Source: Mediterraneibacter faecis JCM 15917
GTDB taxonomy: Bacteria > Bacillota > Clostridia > Lachnospirales > Lachnospiraceae
Reading direction: 5' to 3'
DNA: 64,000 bases
Assembly: GCA_001312505.1 (NCBI GenBank)
Contig: BBDW01000006.1
Coordinates: 62,001-126,000 of the forward strand
The position numbers and the translations under genes are program-made. The notes beneath the pieces are model-generated. The model worked only from the letters and a program-made list of their open reading frames with translations. It made no database searches and was not told the DNA's origin. This document shows, in pieces, positions 38,797-48,579 of this stretch. Positions within the stretch are counted from its first letter, which is position 1; every line of letters starts with the position of its first letter.

Positions 38797-39525
38797 ATGG
38801 AAGTAATTGTAAAGAAGAATTATGAAGAGATGAGCAAGGCAGCGGCAACATTGTTTGCAGCAGAGATCATGGAGAATCCAAAGACAATCCTTGGAATGGC
38901 AACAGGATCCACACCGGTTGGTCTGTATAAAGAGCTTGTTAAAATGTATGAGGCTGGAGATCTTGATTTCTCTCAGGTTACTACATTCAACCTGGATGAG
39001 TATATCGGGCTGGCACCGGAGCATGATCAGAGCTATCATTATTTCATGAATGACAATCTTTTCGATCATGTAAATATCAATAAAGAGAATGTACATGTAC
39101 CGGATGGGGGGGTTGGATTTGAAGCTGGAGAGGCAGGAAAAGCTTACGAAGAACTGATGGCAAAGACAGGACAGGTAGAAATCCAGTTGCTTGGACTTGG
39201 ATGTAATGGACATATTGGATTCAATGAGCCGGCAGATGAGTTTACAAAGGTAACAGGAGAAATCGACCTGACAGACAGCACAATTGAAGCGAATAAGCGC
39301 TTCTTTGAGAAGAAAGAAGATGTGCCGAGAAAAGCTGTTTCTATGGGAATCGGAACAATTATGCGTGCAAAGAAGATCGTACTTCTTGTAAACGGAGAGA
39401 ATAAAGCAGAGATCCTGAAAGAAGTAGTAAACGGACCGGTTACACCGAAGGTACCTGGAAGTATCTTACAGTTCCATCCACATGTAACAGTGATCTGTGA
39501 CGAAGAGGCAGCAAAGTACCTGTAA
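38797..39525 (+). CDS. nagB: Glucosamine-6-phosphate deaminase
   Basis: 242 aa, complete. LGMATGSTPVGLYKEL phosphate loop, FNLDEYIGL, LGLGCNGHIGFNEP and GIGTIMRAK are diagnostic. Converts GlcN-6-P to fructose-6-P and ammonium. GAGAGGG site before ATG 38797. G7 39106-39112 adds a Gly in VPDG. Works with nagA in amino-sugar use. Confidence 0.95.
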   Translation: MEVIVKKNYEEMSKAAATLFAAEIMENPKTILGMATGSTPVGLYKELVKMYEAGDLDFSQVTTFNLDEYIGLAPEHDQSYHYFMNDNLFDHVNINKENVHVPDGGVGFEAGEAGKAYEELMAKTGQVEIQLLGLGCNGHIGFNEPADEFTKVTGEIDLTDSTIEANKRFFEKKEDVPRKAVSMGIGTIMRAKKIVLLVNGENKAEILKEVVNGPVTPKVPGSILQFHPHVTVICDEEAAKYL

Positions 39526-39553
39526 GATGCATTCAAGCCAAAACATGCATCCT

Positions 39554-39597
39554 CCGTGTCAATCAGCGAAGTGATTGACACGGGAGTGAACAGTAAC
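39554..39597. repeat. Intergenic hairpin repeat copy 2
   Basis: CCGTGTCAATCA (39554-39565), loop GCGAAG, TGATTGACACGG (39572-39583), then GAGTGAACAGTAAC as in copy 1. Confidence 0.75.
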
Positions 39598-39651
39598 AAG
39601 CTTATAGCAGCTTGTGTCCAGAGAGATTTCTTAGTAAACGATAAGAACCAT

Positions 39652-39678
39652 GAAGAAGCTGCCAACGGCAGCTTCTTC
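39652..39678 (+). terminator. Strong hairpin between nagB and cutC
   Basis: GAAGAAGCTGCC-AAC-GGCAGCTTCTTC, perfect 12-bp stem; the T content comes from the right arm itself. Confidence 0.65.
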
Positions 39679-39717
39679 TGATATGTAGAACTTTAACATA
39701 GAAGGAAAACAGAACAT

Positions 39718-40467
39718 ATGAAAACAAAAATATTAGAAGCATGCACAGATTGTGTACAATCAGCGATCAATGCGCAGAAAGGTGGCGCAGACCGAATCGA
39801 GCTTTGTAGTAACCTTGTGATTGGAGGACTTACTCCGGGAAAAGCATTATTTGATCTTGTAAAAAAATATACAGACATCAAGACGAGAGTTCTTCTTCGT
39901 CCGAGATATGGAGATTATTGCTATAACCAATATGAATTTGAACAGCTAAAAGAGGAAGTTCAGATGTACTGTGAGATGGGAGCTGATGGAGTTGTCATCG
40001 GAATGCTCAATCCGGATGGTACATTGGATACAGAGCGAATGGCAGAACTTATCAAGGTAGCAGGAAATAAAGAGAAAGCGCTTCACCGTGCATTTGATGT
40101 CTGTATAGATCCGACGAAAGCACTCGAAGAAGCCATTGAACTTGGATTTGATACGATTCTGACAAGTGGACAGAAAGAAACTGCGTGGGAAGGAAAAGAG
40201 ATGCTGAAAGCACTTCAGGAAAAAAGCGCAGGAAGGATTGAGATCCTTGCGGCAAGTGGGATTGGTGCGGAATCAATAGAAAAATTACTTCCGTATACAG
40301 GAATTACTTCTTATCATATGTCTGGAAAGATTGTAGTGGACAGTATGATGAAATATAGAAAAGAAGGAATCGGACTTGGATTGTCGGAACGTGGAGATTA
40401 TGCGCTCTGGCAGACTTCGGAAGAAGAAATCGTGAAAGCAGTAAAGGTTTTAAAAACAACAGGTTAA
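39718..40467 (+). CDS. cutC: CutC family protein
   Basis: 249 aa TIM barrel: EACTDCVQSAINAQKGGADRIELCSNLVIGGLTPG and HRAFDVCIDP, SGIGAESIEKLL are characteristic of CutC, a protein linked to copper homeostasis with an unproven enzymatic activity. Start ATG 39718 after GAAGGAAA. Single gene between nagB and a HAD phosphatase. Confidence 0.92.
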   Translation: MKTKILEACTDCVQSAINAQKGGADRIELCSNLVIGGLTPGKALFDLVKKYTDIKTRVLLRPRYGDYCYNQYEFEQLKEEVQMYCEMGADGVVIGMLNPDGTLDTERMAELIKVAGNKEKALHRAFDVCIDPTKALEEAIELGFDTILTSGQKETAWEGKEMLKALQEKSAGRIEILAASGIGAESIEKLLPYTGITSYHMSGKIVVDSMMKYRKEGIGLGLSERGDYALWQTSEEEIVKAVKVLKTTG

Positions 40468-40574
40468 CTTCAACAGACGTGTCTTGCACAGCTTCACAAA
40501 AACAGTTATACTCATAGGCAAAGGCAAAAAATATATTTATAAGACAAGAAAGTTTTAACAGGAGAAAGCGGATT

Positions 40575-41470
40575 ATGATCAAAGTAATAGCAAGTGATAT
40601 GGATGGAACACTTCTTGGAGACAATCACAAAGTAGCACCGGAGACAGTAGAAGCGATCCGTGAAGCACAGGCGGCGGGAATCCGCTTTATGATAGCAACC
40701 GGAAGAAGTTATAATGGAGCAATGGAAGAATTAAAAGGTCTGGATCTGGGCTGTGATTTCATTGTGGGCTCAGGCGCAGAGATACGCAACCCAAAGGGTG
40801 AAATTCTAAAAAGCATAGGATTTACATATGAGATCTGCAATGAGGTGGCAAAGGTATTGGAAGAATATCCAATCTCGGTATTGTATTGCGCCGGACCTTA
40901 TGAGTATCGTGTGGGAACACCGGAGGAAGTAGAGGAGAGTATTGTTCGTCAGATTCAGCTGTTCCATTTATCTGAGTGCAGAGATCAAATAGAGCAGTCA
41001 GAACTTTATAAGCGAGTGAAGGCAAATTCAAGACGAATCGATCTGTGGACGAATTAGAGAAACAGGGAATTATAATCCATAAGATTTTCCTTTTCACAGG
41101 CGATCTGGAGATGCTTGATAAGATCAAGCGCAGACTGATGCAGAATCCAGAACTCGCAGTTGCGTCTTCTTTCTATAATAATCTGGAAATCACGGTAAAA
41201 GGAGCGGAGAAAGGACCTGCGATTCAGGAATATATTGAATCTTTAGGTTATACAAAAGAGGAAGTGATGGTGTTTGGAGACAGCCTGAACGATTACTCTA
41301 TGTTGTCTATGGATTTTGGCGCAACTGTCGCGATGGAAAATGCAGATGAGGAAGTGAAGCGGGTTTCAAAATATGTTACAAAGTCAAATGAAGACTTAGG
41401 GGGGGTGGCATATACTATTCATGAACTGTTGAAAAAGCAGGGGGGGAAAATCAATTCAAATCGTGAATAA
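40575..41470 (+). CDS. Cof-type HAD phosphatase, frameshifted
   Basis: About 298 residues. Motif I SDMDGTLLGD, motif II FMIATGRSY, and motif IV VMVFGDSLNDYSML define a Cof-subfamily HAD hydrolase of sugar phosphates or similar. Frame breaks around 41040 (GATCTG; GATTCTG would give RIDSVDELEKQG). G7 runs at 41399 and 41440 each add a Gly near the end. AGGAGAAAG precedes ATG 40575. Confidence 0.87.
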
Positions 41471-41527
41471 CTTTTCAAAAAATGAAACTGTATGTTGATA
41501 ACACAAAATGAAAGCGAGGCAATTAAG

Positions 41528-42163
41528 ATGGATGTAAGACAGAAAAGAAACAAAGTACTTGGAGAACGTGTGGTGAAAGCACTTGAATCCAGAAATATGG
41601 ATGCTTATTATGCTGAGACAAAGGAAGAAGCAGTGCAGAAAGCACTGGAGTGGATTCCGGAAGGAAGTACGATCAATATGGGAGGTGCCTCTTCCGTACA
41701 CGAATGCGGTCTGATTGATGCGATAAAATCCGGAAACTATAATTTCTGTGACAGAGATAAAGCAGCTACACCGGAAGAGAAACAGGAAATCGCGAGAGCA
41801 GCTTTTTCCTGTGACTGGTTTCTTGGAAGTGTGAATGCGATGAGTGAAGATGGAGTGTTCATCAATATTGACGGAAATGCAAACCGTGTAGCAGCATATG
41901 CATTTGGACCAAAGAATGTACTTCTAATTGTTGGTATGAACAAAGTTGTAAAGACACAGGAAGATGCAATGAGCAGGGCAAGAAATGAAGCTGCACCTGT
42001 AAATGCACAGCGTTTTGGAATTGATACACCATGTTCCAAGGCTGGAAGCTGCTTTGACTGCAAGAGCCCGGAATGTATCTGTTGTCAGATTCTGGTAACA
42101 AGATTCAGCCGTCAGAAAGGTCGTTTCAAAATTATTCTTGTAGATGAAAATCTTGGTTTCTAG
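41528..42163 (+). CDS. LUD-domain (LutC/DUF162-like) protein
   Basis: 211 aa from ATG 41528 after GCGAGG. GSTINMGGASSVHECGL and GTNANRVAA-like (DGNANRVAAYAFGPKNV) motifs are typical of the lactate-utilisation LUD fold; a Cys cluster (CSKAGSCFDCKSPECICC) may bind metal. No LutA/LutB partners nearby, so an independent function is likely. Confidence 0.85.
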   Translation: MDVRQKRNKVLGERVVKALESRNMDAYYAETKEEAVQKALEWIPEGSTINMGGASSVHECGLIDAIKSGNYNFCDRDKAATPEEKQEIARAAFSCDWFLGSVNAMSEDGVFINIDGNANRVAAYAFGPKNVLLIVGMNKVVKTQEDAMSRARNEAAPVNAQRFGIDTPCSKAGSCFDCKSPECICCQILVTRFSRQKGRFKIILVDENLGF

Positions 42164-42184
42164 TAGCTGGAGAAGGGAAAAAGA

Positions 42185-43033
42185 ATGGGAAGAAATAGAA
42201 AGAAGCCGGTGCGCCACAGATTAGAAAAGCGACAGAAACGAAGCAGGCAAAAGAAAAAAAGCGGTTTATTTGATAAAGTAACAATGGTGATCCTGGTTGT
42301 GGCAGTCTGTGTTTTTGCATTTTCGCTTTATCAGCTGGTACGCACAATGGTGCCATATTATTCTGGTGGAAAAGAGTATGATAAGCTCAAAAATAAAGCA
42401 ATCACTGTACAGGAGCAAACAGATGATCCGGGAGATGTATCGGGAGACACATTTAAAGTAGATTTTGATGTGCTTTTGCAGGAAAATCCAGATACGGTAG
42501 CCTGGATCCGGTTTGATGAACCATCAATTATCAGTTATCCGGTTGTAAAAAGTGCAGATAACAAAGAATATCTGACAAAGACGTTTTCCGCAAATGATAA
42601 TAAACTGGGTGCAATTTTCATGGACATGAAAAATAAGAGTGATTTTTCAGATAGAAATACAATGATTTATGGACATAACCTGAAAGTTGGCGGAGAAATG
42701 TTTTCGCAGCTGAAAAAGTATGAGGAAGAATCTTTCTATAAAGAACATCCGAATTTCTATATTTATACACCGGATGGAAAAACAAGGACTTATACCGTGT
42801 TTTCAGCAGCTGTCGTGAAGGATACTGCAGATCAGTATAATCTGACTTATGCGACAGACGAAGCGTTTGAGAGTTATTTGAAAATGTGTAAAGAAGATTC
42901 AGCATATGACACAGGAACAGAAGTGAATGCGCAGTCTCAGATTGTCAGTCTTTCAACTTGTACCAATGTAAAAGAAGATGAGAGATTCCTTTTGCAGGGA
43001 GTATTGACGGCGACAGACGGAGGAGAAAATTAG
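42185..43033 (+). CDS. srtB: Class B sortase
   Basis: 282 aa. Very basic cytoplasmic N-terminus, one membrane helix (about 33-52), sortase fold with His in MIYGHN, Cys in VSLSTC and Arg in DERFLL. Links surface proteins to peptidoglycan. It could anchor proteins like the ICE adhesin, though that SPKTG signal is more typical of other sortase classes. Confidence 0.92.
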   Translation: MGRNRKKPVRHRLEKRQKRSRQKKKSGLFDKVTMVILVVAVCVFAFSLYQLVRTMVPYYSGGKEYDKLKNKAITVQEQTDDPGDVSGDTFKVDFDVLLQENPDTVAWIRFDEPSIISYPVVKSADNKEYLTKTFSANDNKLGAIFMDMKNKSDFSDRNTMIYGHNLKVGGEMFSQLKKYEEESFYKEHPNFYIYTPDGKTRTYTVFSAAVVKDTADQYNLTYATDEAFESYLKMCKEDSAYDTGTEVNAQSQIVSLSTCTNVKEDERFLLQGVLTATDGGEN

Positions 43034-43034
43034 A

Positions 43035-43223
43035 ATGGCAGACAGATTTGATGTAGGCGACATTATTAAGATGAAGAAACCGCATCCATGCGGAAGTCAG
43101 GAGTGGGAGATTCTCCGGGTCGGAGCGGATTTTCGTCTCAAATGTATGGGCTGCGGGCACCAGATCATGGTGCCAAGAAAATTGGTAGAAAAAAATACAA
43201 GACAAATTACAAAAAAGGCTTGA
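43035..43223 (+). CDS. DUF951 family protein
   Basis: 62 aa: FDVGDIIKMKKPHPCGSQEWEILRVGADFRLKC-GCG-IMVPR is the standard DUF951 pattern, a small protein with a Cys pair that often lies near rpsF in Firmicutes. Role unknown, possibly RNA-related. Spaced one base from the sortase stop. Confidence 0.92.
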   Translation: MADRFDVGDIIKMKKPHPCGSQEWEILRVGADFRLKCMGCGHQIMVPRKLVEKNTRQITKKA

Positions 43224-43297
43224 AACAACAAATTCTTTATGGTATTATAAGAAACTGTGACATGCTGATGGAACAATTCCAATCAGTCATTCAATTT

Positions 43298-43327
43298 CCT
43301 TGTTCCCGGGAGGAACCGGGGGCCAAG
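43298..43327 (+). promoter_or_regulatory. Candidate rpsF leader (S6:S18 binding RNA)
   Basis: CTTG (43299-43302) pairs with CAAG (43324-43327) around GTTCC-CGGGA-GGAAC and a CCGG-rich side, immediately before the rpsF start. Bacterial rpsF operons are often autoregulated by S6:S18 binding such a leader. Assignment rests on position and fold by eye. Confidence 0.4.
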
Positions 43328-43350
43328 AGACCATAAGGAGGTAAAATAAG

Positions 43351-43641
43351 ATGAATAAGTATGAATTAGCTGTTGTTGTAAGCGCAAAACTCGAAGACGA
43401 AGCAAGAGCAGAAGTAATCGAGAAAGTGAAAGCAATGATCACTCGTTTCGGCGGTAATGTAACAGACGTTGATGAGTGGGGGGGCAAGAGAAGATTCGCT
43501 TACGAGATCCAGAAAATGAAAGAAGGATTTTATTACTTCATCCACTTCGAGGCTGAAAGTACAGTTCCAGCTGAAGTAGAGCAGCGTATCCGCATTATGG
43601 ACAATGTACTCAGATATTTATGCGTGAAACAGGAAGCATAA
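43351..43641 (+). CDS. rpsF: 30S ribosomal protein S6
   Basis: 96 aa, MNKYELAVVVSAKLEDEARAEVIEK start and DVDEWGGKRRFAYEI. The universally seen segment is EWGKRR; the extra Gly comes from G7 43478-43484. AAGGAGG before ATG 43351. First gene of the rpsF-ssb-rpsR operon. Confidence 0.97.
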   Translation: MNKYELAVVVSAKLEDEARAEVIEKVKAMITRFGGNVTDVDEWGGKRRFAYEIQKMKEGFYYFIHFEAESTVPAEVEQRIRIMDNVLRYLCVKQEA

Positions 43642-43657
43642 GCGGAAAGAGGTATAT

Positions 43658-44104
43658 ATGAATAAAGTAGTTTTAGTAGGACGGTTAACAAGAGACCCAG
43701 AAGTGAGATATTCACAGGGAGACAATGCTACAGCGGTTGCAAGATATACACTTGCTGTAGATCGCAGATTCAGAAGAGACGGTGAGCCGACAGCGGATTT
43801 TATTCCGTGTGTTATATTCGGACGTTCCGCAGAGTTTGCTGAGAAGTATTTCCATCAGGGAATGCGTGTCTCTATTTCCGGACGTATCCAGACAGGAAGC
43901 TACACGAACAAAGATGGTGTGAAAGTATACACAACAGAAGTGATCGTGGAAGAGCAGGAGTTTGCAGAGAGCAGAGCCGAGGCAGAAGCTAACAGAGCAA
44001 GTTTCCAGCGTCAGTCTGCACCGAGTCCGGCACCTAGCGCAGATGCAGGTGATGGCTTCATGAATATCCCGGATGGTATCGATGAGGAGTTACCGTTTAA
44101 CTAA
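43658..44104 (+). CDS. ssb: Single-stranded DNA-binding protein
   Basis: 148 aa. OB fold with NKVVLVGRLTRDPEVRYSQ and FIPCVIFGRSAEF, an acidic C-terminal tip DEELPF for partner docking. Middle operon gene, 16 nt after rpsF. Confidence 0.97.
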   Translation: MNKVVLVGRLTRDPEVRYSQGDNATAVARYTLAVDRRFRRDGEPTADFIPCVIFGRSAEFAEKYFHQGMRVSISGRIQTGSYTNKDGVKVYTTEVIVEEQEFAESRAEAEANRASFQRQSAPSPAPSADAGDGFMNIPDGIDEELPFN

Positions 44105-44125
44105 GTCGGAAAGGAGATAACCATC

Positions 44126-44392
44126 ATGGCTTACGAAAAAGGAAGCAGACCAGAGGGTGGATTCAAAAGAAGAGGTCCAGCTCGTAGAAGAAAAAAAGTT
44201 TGCGTGTTCTGTGGTAAAGAGAACAACGAAATCGATTACAAGGACGTTGCAAAATTAAAAAAATATGTTTCTGAAAGAGGAAAAATTCTTCCTAGAAGAA
44301 TTACAGGAAACTGTGCTAAGCACCAGAGAGCTCTTACAGTAGCAATCAAGAGAGCTAGACACATTTCTCTTATGCCTTACGTTCAGGACTAA
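44126..44392 (+). CDS. rpsR: 30S ribosomal protein S18
   Basis: 88 aa, including [33 protein letters not shown] and [12 protein letters not shown], the S18 signature. AAAGGAG before ATG 44126. Followed by a terminator. Confidence 0.97.
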   Translation: MAYEKGSRPEGGFKRRGPARRRKKVCVFCGKENNEIDYKDVAKLKKYVSERGKILPRRITGNCAKHQRALTVAIKRARHISLMPYVQD

Positions 44393-44413
44393 TTGAGATA
44401 ATTAGCTAATAGC

Positions 44414-44456
44414 AAGATCGAATTTTTGGAGAAATTCAGAAATTCGATCTTTTTGC
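44414..44456 (+). terminator. Terminator of the rpsF operon
   Basis: AAGATCGAATTT (44414-44425) / AAATTCGATCTT (44440-44451), then TTT. Confidence 0.85.
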
Positions 44457-44499
44457 TTTTTCTAATTCATTTTTGCGTGTTTTTTTGCATAATACAACC

Positions 44500-44531
44500 T
44501 ATAGCATCTTAGGGGGGGAAAAGATGCTATA
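44500..44531. repeat. Perfect 11-bp hairpin upstream of gdpP-like gene
   Basis: TATAGCATCTT / AAGATGCTATA with a loop containing G7 (44512-44518). The right arm runs into CTATAAT, a possible -10. Confidence 0.55.
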
Positions 44532-44601
44532 ATAGATTAGCTATATTGTAATTAGTCACAGATGATGGTGATTGATAGTAGTCCCAGGTGAGGTATTAGT
44601 T

Positions 44602-46647
44602 ATGAAAAGGAATAAAATGCAGCTGAAGGGACAGCTCAGAATGTACATGCGATGGCCGCTGATCATGACACTTCTCTTGATTGGCATGGATGTATGGATG
44701 TACATGGTGGACAAGAAAGCCGGACTTTTGATGTCAGTGATCATAATTATATATGTAGGAATCGCTTTTTCGCTGTATTTCTATAACAGATCTTTGATCC
44801 TGGCAGATCTGATCCAGTTTTCAGTACAGTATAAAGGTATTGAAAACCGGTTGCTCAAAGAACTGGCAATTCCCTATGCGATTGCGCTGGAGGATGGGAG
44901 GATTCTGTGGAAGAATGATTGCTTTTTGAATCTGACAGAGGGTCAGAGAAAAGAACGTTATCTGAACCGTATGATTCCAGAATTACATCCGGGTGTATTT
45001 CCAAAAAATGATGTGGATCATGTAGAATTGGAAGTAACCTATCGTGAAAGAAGTTATCAGGCAGAGCTTCGAAAAGTATCATTGGAGGGATTCAGTGAGA
45101 AAGAAGAGTTGCTTCAGATTCCGGAAGAGCAGGAATATTTTGTTGCAGTTTCTTTAAGAGATGTAACAGAACTGAATGCCTACATCCGAGAGAACGAAGA
45201 TCAGCGAATGATTGCCGGATTGATTTATATTGATAACTATGATGAAGTTATGGAGAGTGTTGAGGAAGTCAGACAATCCCTTCTTGTGGCATTGATTGAC
45301 CGTAAGATCAATAAGTATATCGGAGATGTAGATGGTATCGTAAAGAAACTGGAGAAGGATAAATACTTTATCGTACTTCGAAAGGATGCTTATAAAAAGC
45401 TGAAAGAAGACAAGTTTTCTCTTCTGGAAGAGGTAAAACAGGTTAATATCGGTAATTCAAGATCGGCAACACTGAGTATTGGTTTGGGATTGAATACGGC
45501 AACGTATGCGTTGAGCTACCAGTATGCGCGTGTGGCAATCGATCTTGCACTTGCCAGAGGCGGAGATCAGGCAGTTATTAAGGATTGTAACGGAATAACT
45601 TATTTTGGTGGTAAGAAGGAGCAGACAGCGAAGAATACACGGGTGAAGGCGCGTGTTAAAGCTGAGGCACTTCGAGAGTTTATTGTGACCAGAGACAAAG
45701 TTATTGTTATGGGTCATAAGATTGCTGATCCGGATTCTTTTGGTGCATGTATGGGTATTTACCGTGCAGCAGTAAGTCTGGAAAAAAAGGCACATATTGT
45801 GATCAATGAAGTTACAGGATCTGTTCGTCCGTTGTATGATGAGATTTTGGAGAGCCCTGCATATGAGGATGATATTTTTATTACGTCAGAACAGGCATTG
45901 GATTATGTGGATGACAATGCAATGGTCATTGTAGTAGATACGAACAAGCCACAGATGACAGAGTGTCCGGAACTCTTGAAGAAATCAAAGATGATTGCAG
46001 TGCTGGATCATCACAGGCAGAGTAGTAATATTATTGAGAACGCGGTACTTTCTTATGTGGAGCCGTATTCTTCTTCCACTTGCGAGATGATCGCAGAAGT
46101 TCTACAGTATATGGTAGATGACATCAAATTCCCGGCACTTGAAGCAGAGTGCATGTATGCCGGAATTATGATCGATACGAGAAACTTTATGAACCGTACA
46201 GGTGTGAGAACCTTTGAAGCAGCAGCATTTTTGAGAAGATGCGGTGCAGATATTACACGGGTACGCAAGATGTTCCGTGATGATATGGCATCTTATCAGG
46301 CCAAGGCTGAGGCAGTCCGCAATGCAGAAGTTTATCGTAAGGAGTATGCGATTGCAGTATGTCCAAGCGATATTGACAGTCCTACAGTGCTTGCAGCACA
46401 AGCGGCGAATGAATTGCTGGATATTAGCGGAATAAAGGCTTCTTTTGTATTGACAGAATATGAAAATAAGATTTATATGAGTGCGCGTTCCATTGATGAA
46501 GTGAATGTTCAGATTATCGCGGAGAAGCTCGGTGGAGGCGGTCATATTAATTCTGCGGGAGCACAGTTTGACCACACGAATATGCATGAAGCAGTCAGTG
46601 CATTAAAAGAGACCATTGATAAAATGATAGAAGAAGGAGATATTTGA
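44602..46647 (+). CDS. gdpP: GdpP-type DHH phosphodiesterase (cyclic-di-AMP)
   Basis: 681 aa from ATG 44602 (AGGTGAGG upstream). Two N-terminal membrane helices, a PAS-like domain, a degenerate GGDEF region, then DHH ([22 protein letters not shown]) and DHHA1 ([12 protein letters not shown]). The domain order is that of GdpP, which degrades c-di-AMP. Followed directly by rplI, as in many Firmicutes. Confidence 0.92.
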   Translation: MKRNKMQLKGQLRMYMRWPLIMTLLLIGMDVWMYMVDKKAGLLMSVIIIIYVGIAFSLYFYNRSLILADLIQFSVQYKGIENRLLKELAIPYAIALEDGRILWKNDCFLNLTEGQRKERYLNRMIPELHPGVFPKNDVDHVELEVTYRERSYQAELRKVSLEGFSEKEELLQIPEEQEYFVAVSLRDVTELNAYIRENEDQRMIAGLIYIDNYDEVMESVEEVRQSLLVALIDRKINKYIGDVDGIVKKLEKDKYFIVLRKDAYKKLKEDKFSLLEEVKQVNIGNSRSATLSIGLGLNTATYALSYQYARVAIDLALARGGDQAVIKDCNGITYFGGKKEQTAKNTRVKARVKAEALREFIVTRDKVIVMGHKIADPDSFGACMGIYRAAVSLEKKAHIVINEVTGSVRPLYDEILESPAYEDDIFITSEQALDYVDDNAMVIVVDTNKPQMTECPELLKKSKMIAVLDHHRQSSNIIENAVLSYVEPYSSSTCEMIAEVLQYMVDDIKFPALEAECMYAGIMIDTRNFMNRTGVRTFEAAAFLRRCGADITRVRKMFRDDMASYQAKAEAVRNAEVYRKEYAIAVCPSDIDSPTVLAAQAANELLDISGIKASFVLTEYENKIYMSARSIDEVNVQIIAEKLGGGGHINSAGAQFDHTNMHEAVSALKETIDKMIEEGDI

Positions 46648-46649
46648 CA

Positions 46650-47099
46650 ATGAAAGTTATTTTATTACAGGATGTAAAATCTCTTGGAAAAAAAGGAGAG
46701 ATCGTAAACGTAAATGATGGATATGCAAGAAACTTTATCCTTCCAAAGAAGCTTGGACTGGAAGCAACAGGAAAGAATCTGAATGATCTGAAGCTTCAGA
46801 AGAATAACGAGAAAAAAGTTGCGGAGGAGAACCTGGAGGCCGCGAAAGAACTTGCAGCTAAGATCGCAGAAGCTAAAATTGTAACACACATCAAAGTTGG
46901 AGAAGGTGGAAGAACTTTCGGTTCTGTATCAAGCAAAGAGATTGCAGAGGAAGTAAAAGCACAGTTGAATCTTAATGTTGATAAAAAGAAGATCCAGTTA
47001 AAAGAAGCGATCAAGACACTCGGAACACACAACGTGTCTGTAAAGCTTCATCCACAGGTTACAGCAGAACTGAAAGTAGTTGTACAGGAAGAAGCATAA
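46650..47099 (+). CDS. rplI: 50S ribosomal protein L9
   Basis: 149 aa. [33 protein letters not shown] is the L9 N-domain. ATG 46650 overlaps no other gene frame usefully; the upstream TTG 46644 lies in the gdpP stop region and is less likely. Confidence 0.96.
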   Translation: MKVILLQDVKSLGKKGEIVNVNDGYARNFILPKKLGLEATGKNLNDLKLQKNNEKKVAEENLEAAKELAAKIAEAKIVTHIKVGEGGRTFGSVSSKEIAEEVKAQLNLNVDKKKIQLKEAIKTLGTHNVSVKLHPQVTAELKVVVQEEA

Positions 47100-47114
47100 G
47101 GAGACGAAATCTTT

Positions 47115-48473
47115 ATGGATATGGAAGCAGCAATGAAACGAATTCCTCCGCACAGTGCGGAGGCAGAGCAGGCAGTGCTCGGTGCGATGCTGATGAACAA
47201 GGAGGCCATCACGGTGGCCTCCGAGATATTATCAGGGGGGGATGATTTTTATCAGACAGCATATGGAATCTTGTTTAATTCTATGGTGGAACTGTTTCAT
47301 GCGGGAAAACCGGTCGATCTGATCACCTTGCAGGAATATCTGAAAGAAAAGGATGTCCCGCCAGAGATCAGCAGTATGGAGTTTGCAAGAGATTTGCTGA
47401 TGGGAACACAGACTTCTGCGAATATCAAGAGCTATGCTGAAATTGTACGTGAAAAATCAATCATGCGTCGCCTGATCAAAGTAAATGAAGAGACGGCAAA
47501 TGCCTGTTATCTGCAGAATCAGCCATTAGAGGAGATTCTGGAAGATGCACAGAAGCAGGTTTTTGCACTTGCAGAGACTGGGAATTCAGAAGAGTATGTA
47601 CCGATCAAGCAGGTTGTACTCAATGCATTGGATGTAATCGAGCGTGCGTCTAAGACAAAAGGAACAGTAACAGGAATTCCGACAGGATTCATTGATCTTG
47701 ATTATAAGTTGTCCGGTCTGCAGCGCTCAGACCTTGTACTGATCGCAGCCCGTCCTTCCATGGGTAAGACAGCGTTTGTATTGAATATCGCACAGCATGT
47801 GGCATTTCGTCAGAATAAAGCAGTAGCAATCTTCAGTCTTGAGATGTCCAAAGAGCAGTTGGTAAACCGTCTGTTCTCATTGGAGTCTCATGTGGATGCA
47901 CAGATACTAAGAACCGGTAATCTGTCAGATACGGATTGGGAGAAGTTGATCGAAGGAGCCGGAACAATAGGATCATCAAGAATGATCATTGATGATACGT
48001 CAGGTATTACGATTTCAGAGATGCGTTCAAAGTGTAGAAAATACAAGCTGGAGATGGGACTTGACCTGATCATTATCGACTACTTACAGTTGATGAGCGG
48101 AAGCAATTCAAGAAAGAATGAGAGCCGTCAGCAGGAGATTTCTGAGATCTCACGTTCTTTGAAAGGTCTTGCCAGAGAATTGAATGTGCCGGTGCTTGCA
48201 CTGTCACAGCTGAGCCGTGCGGTTGAGCAGAGAACAGATAAGCGTCCGATGCTTTCAGACCTCCGAGAGTCCGGAGCAATCGAGCAGGATGCCGATGTCT
48301 GTATGTTTATCTATCGTGATGATTATTATAATCCTGACACGGAAGATAAGAACATTGCAGAAATTATTATCGCAAAACAGAGAAACGGCCCGATCGGTAC
48401 CGTGCGTCTTGCGTGGATGCCACAGTACACTCGTTTTGGAAACGAGCTGCGTCAGCAGGATCAGGAGATATAA
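47115..48473 (+). CDS. dnaB: Replicative DNA helicase
   Basis: 452 aa. N-domain PHSAEAEQAVLGAMLM, RecA-like core with Walker A ARPSMGKTAF, Walker B LIIIDYLQLM, and DLRESGAIEQDAD. Unwinds DNA at the replication fork as a hexamer. G7 47235-47241 adds a Gly in LSGDDFY. Follows rplI by 15 nt. Confidence 0.96.
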   Translation: MDMEAAMKRIPPHSAEAEQAVLGAMLMNKEAITVASEILSGGDDFYQTAYGILFNSMVELFHAGKPVDLITLQEYLKEKDVPPEISSMEFARDLLMGTQTSANIKSYAEIVREKSIMRRLIKVNEETANACYLQNQPLEEILEDAQKQVFALAETGNSEEYVPIKQVVLNALDVIERASKTKGTVTGIPTGFIDLDYKLSGLQRSDLVLIAARPSMGKTAFVLNIAQHVAFRQNKAVAIFSLEMSKEQLVNRLFSLESHVDAQILRTGNLSDTDWEKLIEGAGTIGSSRMIIDDTSGITISEMRSKCRKYKLEMGLDLIIIDYLQLMSGSNSRKNESRQQEISEISRSLKGLARELNVPVLALSQLSRAVEQRTDKRPMLSDLRESGAIEQDADVCMFIYRDDYYNPDTEDKNIAEIIIAKQRNGPIGTVRLAWMPQYTRFGNELRQQDQEI

Positions 48474-48483
48474 AAAAGAAAAG

Positions 48484-48517
48484 GACAGGCACTTGTTGGA
48501 GAGCGCCTGTCTTTTTT
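48484..48517 (+). terminator. Terminator after dnaB
   Basis: GACAGGC (48484-48490) / GCCTGTC (48505-48511), then T6. Confidence 0.85.
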
Positions 48518-48579
48518 CGGTATACAAATCCAATAAATCTACCGGTATGTGCAGTGTGCAATTAGAAATCGCAGAAATG

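Noticed and set aside
43298-43350. Riboswitch upstream of rpsF
   Set aside because: Position and fold fit a ribosomal protein leader better; no metabolite-riboswitch core recognised.
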